This document shows positions 57,976 through 64,000 of a stretch of DNA of 64,000 bases, piece by piece. The notes under the pieces were generated by a model that searched no databases, was not told where the DNA came from, and saw only the letters and a program-made list of their open reading frames with translations. Positions within the stretch are counted from its first letter, which is position 1; every line of letters begins with the position of its first letter. Made by a program: the position numbers and the translations under genes. The DNA is from Mesorhizobium sp. WSM2240 (GTDB taxonomy: Bacteria > Pseudomonadota > Alphaproteobacteria > Rhizobiales > Rhizobiaceae): contig NZ_CP159253.1 in NCBI RefSeq assembly GCF_040438645.1, positions 992,001 to 1,056,000 on the forward strand, in the 5' to 3' direction.

Positions 57976-57993
57976 GTGCAACACGTGTTTCAG
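57976..57993. promoter_or_regulatory. Putative RpiR operator, autoregulatory
   Basis: GTGCAACA-CG-TGTTTCAG keeps the GCAACA/TGTT core of the dyad, 30 bases before the chosen rpiR start. The ATGGATCA companion is not evident here. Autoregulation is inferred from position. Confidence 0.5.
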
Positions 57994-58080
57994 CGCCCGT
58001 GACAGTTCGGCAGACCGGTTTCAAGTCGCTGAGAAGCCGCCGGTAGTCCGCGACGCAATGCGGGGGCTAGATGAGGAGGA

Positions 58081-58911
58081 CTACAGGTCTTGCCAAAATC
58101 GACGAAGCTCGGCCGCACTGGCGCGGGCGATGCCAAGTCCTTGGAGGCTTTTCGCTACACCTGCGACCAGCTCGGCATTCGACCCGGCCAGCTTCCCGCC
58201 GGCAAGCCGGCGGTTGTTCTCGAAGCCGACGCGGACATGCCCGCCGAGCAGAGCCGCCGCGGTCACGCAGGCGGCTTCGCGTTCGCCAAAGGCGCACACG
58301 CTCCAATGGGCGAAACGGGGCTTGGCCGCGTCGATGAACGGCAACAGGTCCGCGGGACGCGATTTCTGACCCGGGGTGTAACGTCCGAGCACGAAAAGAA
58401 CCGGAACCTGGCTCCATGGGATGAGGCCTCGGCGGTGAAACTCGCCCAGACGGAACGTCTCGTCCGGATCATAGAGAATGATCTGCGGCCGAATTTCTTC
58501 GGCGCGGAGCCAGGACAGCAACGATGCGAACCCGGATTCGTGAGCTTGCGTCGGGACCAGTTCGCGTAGCGCCAAAGAAACGGCCTCCGGCCGGGTCTCC
58601 TTGATGACCGCGATCTGTTGCTCCGGAGTATAGCGACCAAGCGCTTCGCTCGTAACCTGAACGATCATTTCATCGCCGACGACCTCGCTGATGGCATCTA
58701 TGACCTCGCGATATGCGGAGGCATCGAGGAGGTGTCCGCCGTCGTGATCCCGCACATGGACGTGGATAAGGCACGCGCCTGCATCGAGACACTCCTGCGC
58801 CGTCCGCGCCAGTTCAGCCGGGCCGAGCGGCAGGGAAGGGTGGTCGGACTTACTCAGTTTGCCGCCATTGGGAGCGACGCAAATCGCCGTCGGCTGTTCG
58901 ACATCGCTCAT
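58081..58911 (-). CDS. Beta-keto acid cleavage enzyme (BKACE family)
   Basis: A 276-residue BKACE (DUF849) protein, the family of 3-keto-5-aminohexanoate cleavage enzyme Kce. Zinc ligands are visible as HVHVRD (H50, H52) and VRVGFENN (E231); the N-terminal APNGGKLSKSDHPSLPLGP loop is typical. The reaction is beta-keto acid plus acetyl-CoA to acetoacetate plus a new acyl-CoA. The family covers many substrates, so lysine-pathway use is not proven. It is divergent from the aminotransferase gene, which could make its beta-keto substrate from a beta-amino acid. The start at 58911 fits the family length. Confidence 0.88.
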   Translation of the reverse strand: MSDVEQPTAICVAPNGGKLSKSDHPSLPLGPAELARTAQECLDAGACLIHVHVRDHDGGHLLDASAYREVIDAISEVVGDEMIVQVTSEALGRYTPEQQIAVIKETRPEAVSLALRELVPTQAHESGFASLLSWLRAEEIRPQIILYDPDETFRLGEFHRRGLIPWSQVPVLFVLGRYTPGQKSRPADLLPFIDAAKPRFAHWSVCAFGEREAACVTAAALLGGHVRVGFENNRRLAGGKLAGSNAELVAGVAKSLQGLGIARASAAELRRFWQDL

Positions 58912-59030
58912 TTCTCACCGCCTACTGACAAATTCTGTTTTCCGGTCTGCACTGCGAGCGAACGGCAGGTTGCTTCGCCCAATCCTGACCCAAATTAGCA
59001 ATGATCCATGCAGAACAAAATTACAAGTGT

Positions 59031-59048
59031 ATGAAACGCCTGTTGCGA
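59031..59048. promoter_or_regulatory. Putative RpiR operator, BKACE/aminotransferase intergenic 1
   Basis: ATGAAACG-CC-TGTTGCGA: the right arm matches 7 of 8 positions, the left arm 5. TGATCCAT, the reverse complement of ATGGATCA, lies 21 bases to the left (59002-59009). That orientation suits the plus-strand aminotransferase. Confidence 0.45.
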
Positions 59049-59178
59049 TTGACCTCCATCTGCAAATCGAGTCCGCCGGTGCTCACGTTACGAGGTGAGA
59101 GGGCGGTGGTTAGCGGCAAGGCCGAGTTCGTCCTTCTTCGGGCGAGCGCGTCGATCCGGATGGTGCGTCCAAGCTAAA

Positions 59179-59196
59179 TGGAAACATTTGTTGCGA
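59179..59196. promoter_or_regulatory. Putative RpiR operator, aminotransferase promoter
   Basis: TGGAAACA-TT-TGTTGCGA: the arms match 6 and 7 of 8 consensus positions. A weaker CGATCCGG lies 20 bases to the left, where the companion block would be. The site is 107 bases before the aminotransferase start. Confidence 0.5.
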
Positions 59197-59302
59197 AGCG
59201 GGTCGATTTTGCTTAGTGTCGCTGGCAGATGGTTCAGCCGCGTCGGGCTCGTTATGAAATGGGTCACCCGACTCCTATATTGACTGCAAGCACGAGACTT
59301 TC

Positions 59303-60637
59303 ATGAGCAAAATTTTGCATCGCGCGATCCACGCCGACCTGCCAGTGGCTGTTGGCGGTCGTGGAATCGAAGTGTTCGGTGCCGATGGCAAGGTTTATAT
59401 CGATGCGTCAGGTGGTGCCGCTGTGTCGTGCCTAGGTCATGGTCATCCGGACGTACTGGCAGCGTTGCACGCGCAACTTGACAAGCTCGCCTACGCCCAT
59501 ACGGCTTTCTTCACCTCGGAAATTGCCGAGCAGCTGGCGGATCGCCTCACTGCCGATTCGCCGGATGGTATCGAGTACGTCTATCTCGTCAGCGGAGGCT
59601 CGGAGGCGATGGAGGCGGCGCTAAAAATGGCGCGCCAGTTCTTCGTCGAGAAAGGGGAGAGTCGACGCAGGCACATCATCGCGCGCCGTCAAAGCTACCA
59701 CGGCAATACGCTCGGAGCGCTGGCCGCTGGCGGCAATGAATGGCGCCGGGCCCAGTACCAACCGCTGCTTATCGAAACCCATCACATTGCACCATGCTAC
59801 GCCTATCGTGGCCGCTTGGCAGCTGAAAGTGAGTATCAGTACGGAGAACGCGTCGCCAACGACCTCGAGGCAAAAATTCTCGAACTAGGGGCAAACGAGG
59901 TGATCGCTTTCATTGCCGAAACAGTTGTTGGGGCGACGGCGGGCGCGGTGGCTCCGGTGGATGGCTATTTTAGAAGGGTCCGCGAGATCTGCGACCGCTA
60001 CGGCGTTCTCCTGATCCTTGACGAGGTCATGTGCGGAATGGGGCGCACCGGAAGTCTGCACGCTTTCGAACAGGAAGGCATTGTACCGGACATAATGGCA
60101 GTCGCGAAGGGGCTGGGCGGAGGCTATCAGCCGATCGGCGCCGTGCTATTTGGACGCCACATCTACGACGCTTTTGCTTCCGGATCAGGCTTTTTCCAGC
60201 ATGGTCATACGTATATGGGACACCCGATGGCAGCGGCAGCCGGCCTTGCGGTGCAGGACGTCATCCGCGAGCATCGGCTTCTCAACAACGTCATTGAGAT
60301 GGGCGAACTGCTCAACCGGCGGCTTCGGGAGCGCTTCCATAATCATCCTCATGTCGGTGACATCCGCGGGCGCGGTCTCTTTCGTGCGGTAGAACTCGTG
60401 GCCGAGCTCTCTGACAAGTCGCCGTTTGAACCGGCCCGGAAACTGAACGCGGCGGTGAAGGGAGAAGCTATGGCGCGCGGGCTGATGGTGTATCCGATGG
60501 GTGGCACAATTGATGGCGTGCGAGGCGATCACATCCTGCTAGCGCCTCCGTTTATCGTCAACGCCGACCAGATTGACACGATTGTGGAGCGTCTGGGCGA
60601 TGCCGTGGACGCCGCGATCGCTCGTGGAATCGCCTAA
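59303..60637 (+). CDS. Class-III PLP aminotransferase
   Basis: A 444-residue fold-type I aminotransferase of the omega-amino acid/ornithine group: SGGSEAMEAALKMARQF (phosphate-binding), QSYHGNTLGAL, LILDEVMCGMGRTG (D240, binds the PLP ring nitrogen) and AVAKGLGGGYQPIGA (K269, Schiff base). Such enzymes move amino groups that are not alpha to a carboxylate, for example from beta- or omega-amino acids. With the divergent BKACE gene, transamination of a beta-amino acid to a beta-keto acid is the natural reading (inference). Two RpiR-type operators lie upstream. Confidence 0.9.
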   Translation: MSKILHRAIHADLPVAVGGRGIEVFGADGKVYIDASGGAAVSCLGHGHPDVLAALHAQLDKLAYAHTAFFTSEIAEQLADRLTADSPDGIEYVYLVSGGSEAMEAALKMARQFFVEKGESRRRHIIARRQSYHGNTLGALAAGGNEWRRAQYQPLLIETHHIAPCYAYRGRLAAESEYQYGERVANDLEAKILELGANEVIAFIAETVVGATAGAVAPVDGYFRRVREICDRYGVLLILDEVMCGMGRTGSLHAFEQEGIVPDIMAVAKGLGGGYQPIGAVLFGRHIYDAFASGSGFFQHGHTYMGHPMAAAAGLAVQDVIREHRLLNNVIEMGELLNRRLRERFHNHPHVGDIRGRGLFRAVELVAELSDKSPFEPARKLNAAVKGEAMARGLMVYPMGGTIDGVRGDHILLAPPFIVNADQIDTIVERLGDAVDAAIARGIA

Positions 60638-60893
60638 TCAAGGTAGTACCTGCGCCATAACGGTGGGGACCTCAATGGAAATTCTGCCGAATAGTCGCCT
60701 TTCCCGCCGATGAGAAGCCCGCGGACGTGCAGTCCAAAAAAAACTGCATCGCAGGGCTTTAAGAAGCGCAGGCTGAAACGAGGACGGAAAATCCATTGAA
60801 ATACGAATTTTGCTCGCTGGGATCGCGCCATGAGCCACCGCTACGAGTCTGAGATTATCCCGCATTTTGCGTACTATTCGAAGAGGCTTATCC

Positions 60894-61616
60894 ATGGCTT
60901 TGCAAGGCAGCCCTATCCTTGGAATTCTTGAGCTTGATGAAGGCCTGATGCCCGATAGTCGGTGCCATGTTCCGCGAAAAGGGTCCCTTATGGAACCGAC
61001 GACTTTTGGCGGTCCAATCATCACGGAAATGGTGGAAGGTGCATCGGCGGAGACCGTTATTCGCGGCAACCCTTTACTCGAAGGCCCTTGTGTGGCGGCT
61101 GCTCGGCGCTTGGTCGAACGAGGCGCCGGGATGATTTCTGCTGACTGTGGCTTTTTCATCCGACTTCAAGCGGCGGTCTCCGCAGCAGTAAATGTGCCGG
61201 TGGCCATGTCAAGCCTACTCCTTATTCCAACGTTGCTCCGTCAATTATCACCTGCTCAGAAGCTCGCAGTAATAACCGCTGATTCAAGACACTGCAGTGA
61301 AGACCTGTTTGGCATCGAGAATTCGGCAGGCCAATCGAGAGTGGTCGTCGGCGGAGTCGAAGAAGGCGAATACGTACGCAACGCGTTGGCGCGTCCACTG
61401 GTCCGAACCAGTGTGGATCGGATCGAGCAGGAGGTCGCCGCATGTATCACCAAACTTCGTGCTAAGCATCCCGAGATCGGGATGTTAGTCTTCGAATGCA
61501 CCGGGTTCCCATGCGTCACAGGTAGTCTCCGCTGTAGGACCGGGTTACCTATCTACGACATTACGGACGTTTGCCGGCTCACCCTTGCGAGCATCGCTAG
61601 GCCCGCGTTGCTGTAA
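60894..61616 (+). CDS. Asp/Glu racemase-superfamily protein 2
   Basis: A 240-residue protein from the ATG at 60894 (AAGAGG eight bases upstream; the frame from 60867 lacks a site). Cys regions are ISADCGFFIRLQ and LVFECTGFPCVTG, as in racemase 1, but the rest is diverged. The opening ILGILELDEGLMPDSRCHVP resembles AroM/racemase-like proteins of unknown reaction. It is on the same strand as the aminotransferase, about 255 bases on, and may be co-transcribed. Bases 60638-60893 hold no gene. Confidence 0.75.
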   Translation: MALQGSPILGILELDEGLMPDSRCHVPRKGSLMEPTTFGGPIITEMVEGASAETVIRGNPLLEGPCVAAARRLVERGAGMISADCGFFIRLQAAVSAAVNVPVAMSSLLLIPTLLRQLSPAQKLAVITADSRHCSEDLFGIENSAGQSRVVVGGVEEGEYVRNALARPLVRTSVDRIEQEVAACITKLRAKHPEIGMLVFECTGFPCVTGSLRCRTGLPIYDITDVCRLTLASIARPALL

Positions 61617-61888
61617 CAATTCTCTCGGCTGGAGAGTACGGGGTAGTAACCCCTGTACCGTTCTCATGTGGTGCCTGGTCTTTCACCAACACACCGGCCT
61701 GCCCCCTGTTTGCGGGAGCCGTTTGACCCGACTTGAACAGTTGCCGGCAGATTCCGGCGCATTTTCTGCGTTATCTCGTTGTTTTTGTTGAGGTGGAGCT
61801 AGGCGCGGTTTTTAGGCGTAATGCTAAATAATGTCCTGCTTTGAAGCGCGGAGCTTGACGAATCACCGTTTTTGGTAATGCTGATTGC

Positions 61889-63538
61889 ATGTTCGTGCGC
61901 GAGAAGAACATCCGCGGCTACACCTACCTCTACCTCGTCGAGAGCGTGCGCGAGGAAGGGCGGATGAAGCAGCGGATCATCCGCAATCTCGGGCGCAAGG
62001 AGGCGGTCCTGGCCTCGGGTGATCTCGATCGGCTCGCCTCTTCAGTTGGCCGCTACGCTGAGCGGGCCATGGTCTTGCAGGCCATCGAGCAAAGTTCGAC
62101 AAGCCTGCACACCCGCCGCATTGGCGCACCGCTGCTGTTCGGCCGGTTGTGGGAGGACACCGGTTGCCGGGCGGTCATCGAAGGGCTGCTGACGGAGCGG
62201 AAGTTCGAGTTTGCCGTCGAACGGGCCGTGTTTGCTGCCGTGCTTCACCGCATCATGGCCTCCGGCTCCGACAGGGCCTGCGAGAAGTGGCTCGTCGACT
62301 ACGACATCCCCGGCGCCGACGATCTTGCCTTGCATCACTTCTACCGGGCCATGGCCTGGCTCGGCGAGGAACTGCCCGAGGCGCGCCAAGCCAATGCGAC
62401 GCCATTCTCGCCGCGCACTGTGAAGGACGAGATCGAGGAAGCGCTGTTCGCCAGGCGCAAGGATCTCTTCACCGACCTCAGTGTCGTGTTTATGGATACC
62501 ACCTCGCTCTCCTTCGAAGGCGCCGGCGGCGCCACGCTCGGCGCCCATGGCCATTCCAAGGACCATCGGCCCGATCTCAACCAGATGATCGTCGGCGTGG
62601 TGATCGACGGCGAGGGCCGACCCGTCTGCTCGGAGATGTGGCCGGGCAACACCGCCGATGTCAGCGTGCTGATCCCGGTCATCGACCGGCTGCGTCATCG
62701 TTTCGGCATCGGCCGGGTCTGCGTCGTCGCCGACCGCGGCATGATTTCCGCTGCCACGATGGCCGCGCTCGAGGAGCGCGGGCTGGAATACGTGCTCGGC
62801 GTGCGCGAGAGGACGGACGTCCTGGTGCGCCGTGTCGTGCTCGAGGACGACAAGCGCTTCACGCCTTTGCTGATCGAACGCGCCACCGGCGAGACGCAGC
62901 TCTTCGTCAAGGAGGTGACCGTCGAAGGACGGCGCTACATTGTCGCCCGCAATGAAGCCGAGGCGGACAAGGACCGTGCCGATCGTGCCGCGATCGTCGA
63001 GGGCCTCGACCGCCAGCTGAAGAAGGGCGACAAGGCGCTTGTCGGCAACTCGGCCTACCGCCGCTATCTGCGCAGCACGAGCCCCGGCGCTTTCGAGATC
63101 GATGCCGGCAAGATCGCTGACGAGGCAAGGTATGACGGCATCTTCGTGCTGCGCACCAATGCCAGGATCACGCCGCTGCAGGCCGTCCTGCGATATCGCG
63201 ACCTCCTCCAGGTGGAGGAGCTGTTCCGCACAGCAAAGGCGCTGATGCGCACCCGGCCGATCTATCATTCCTCCGACGAGGCCATCCGCGGCCATGTGTT
63301 CTGTTCGTTTATCGCCCTCGTATTGCGCAAGGAATTGCACAAGCGCTGCGAAGCGGCCGCCATCAAGCCCGAATGGGCCGACGTCCTGCGGGAACTCGAC
63401 CGCCTACAGACCGGCGTCATCGAGAAGGACGGCAAGGTGATCACCGTTCGCACGCCGGCAACTGGATCTATCGGCAACGTCTTCCGCGCGGCCGGCGTCG
63501 CCTTGCCGCCGAACGTGGCCGAAGCACAGGCTGCCTGA
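61889..63538 (+). mobile_element. IS1634-family transposase, intact
   Basis: A 549-residue transposase starting MFVREKNIRGYTYLYLVESV. The DDE core shows VVFMDTTSLSFEG (Asp), CVVADRGMIS (Asp) and LQVEELFRTAKALMRTRPIY (Glu). No frameshift is visible. Left and right ends were not defined; 61617-61888 and 63539-64000 show no convincing gene and presumably include the element's flanks. Confidence 0.9.
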
Positions 63539-64000
63539 GCCGGCTTCGGAACCCTCCCTCGAGCGCTTCGTAGTGCTAACAACCCTGCGCACGCCCTCAA
63601 CACATTGAAACACCAGCGCTTTCCAATTCGCGGTGTTTAAGTTGGGTTTGACTTGGTGACGGAGTGCCCCATCCGACGGCAACACAATGTGCCAAAGATG
63701 ATAATCAGCGAAGACACCACGGAAGGAAACGCGTTCAACCCGCGCATCATCAAGAGGCATTCGCCCTCGAAAACTCGAAAAGGACCTGCGCCCTCGATAA
63801 TTGTAGGATCGCCTACGACGTGAGACTTCGGTGCCGTTCTCATAGACGATCATGAGCGACCGGCCTCGTGAACTTGGCGAGACAGCCGAGTTGCCTCGCT
63901 ACCTACGCCGGAGGGCGAAGTCCGGGCACTCGGGGGGCGGTCATCAACGACCCACCAGGACCGGATCGGTGCCCGTCCGACCAATAGGTCCGAGATGGAG

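Noticed and set aside
63404..63853. 149-residue minus-strand ORF at the right end
   Set aside because: Partly a shadow of the IS1634 transposase end; the remainder (MIVYENGTEVSRRRRSYNYR) has no recognisable family.
1..64000. tRNA, rRNA or replication-origin genes
   Set aside because: No tRNA cloverleaf, rRNA segment, repABC gene or DnaA-box cluster was recognised by eye; a tRNA/rRNA search would settle it.

Overview
The window looks like an accessory symbiotic region (pSym plasmid or symbiosis island) of a nitrogen-fixing alphaproteobacterium of the Rhizobium/Sinorhizobium/Mesorhizobium type. It opens with the end of a fixGHIS operon and a perfect FixK/FNR box. It also carries fragments of rhizobial plasmid transfer genes (traB, traH), and about half of it is insertion-sequence debris. 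The species cannot be fixed from the sequence.

Layout. 0-5.1 kb: fixG end, fixH, fixI, fixS, a UbiH/UbiM-like flavin hydroxylase, and relics of a FixK-like and a MucR-like regulator. 5.1-9.3 kb: IS and group II intron scraps, a decayed M24 hydrolase gene and an intact GNAT acetyltransferase. 9.4-17.2 kb (minus strand): ATP-grasp ligase, prephenate-dehydrogenase-like protein and a condensation-domain/lysine-2,3-aminomutase fusion, interrupted by IS5/IS110/recombinase debris. 17.2-24.5 kb: IS21, IS110, IS256 and group II intron remnants around a creatinase-like M24 gene. 24.6-33.7 kb (plus strand): a second ATP-grasp ligase, a methyltransferase, an M24 fragment, 3-methylaspartate ammonia-lyase with a cut-off CoA-transferase, tra fragments, and a near-identical second M24 gene.

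34.2-41.2 kb (minus strand): amidase, two polar-amino-acid binding proteins, one permease (frameshifted near its end) and one ATPase. 41.3-52.7 kb: nested IS elements and a large serine recombinase around an Asp/Glu-racemase-like gene. 52.7-61.6 kb: crotonase, ADP-forming acyl-CoA synthetase, crotonase, RpiR regulator, BKACE beta-keto-acid cleavage enzyme, class-III aminotransferase and a second racemase-like gene. 61.9-63.5 kb: an intact IS1634-family element.

Working model (inference). The left half holds genes that could build a small amide or beta-amino-acid product: aminomutase, condensation domain, ATP-grasp ligases, methyltransferase and amide hydrolases. The right half could import and degrade such a product: amidase, amino-acid ABC transporter, aminotransferase giving a beta-keto acid, BKACE, CoA ligase and crotonases. 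Six copies of an 18-bp inverted-repeat site lie upstream of the right-half transcription units, including rpiR itself. Four or five of them are paired with a second block at fixed spacing, so these units look like one RpiR regulon. A three-copy upstream block similarly links both ATP-grasp genes and one M24 pseudogene on the left.
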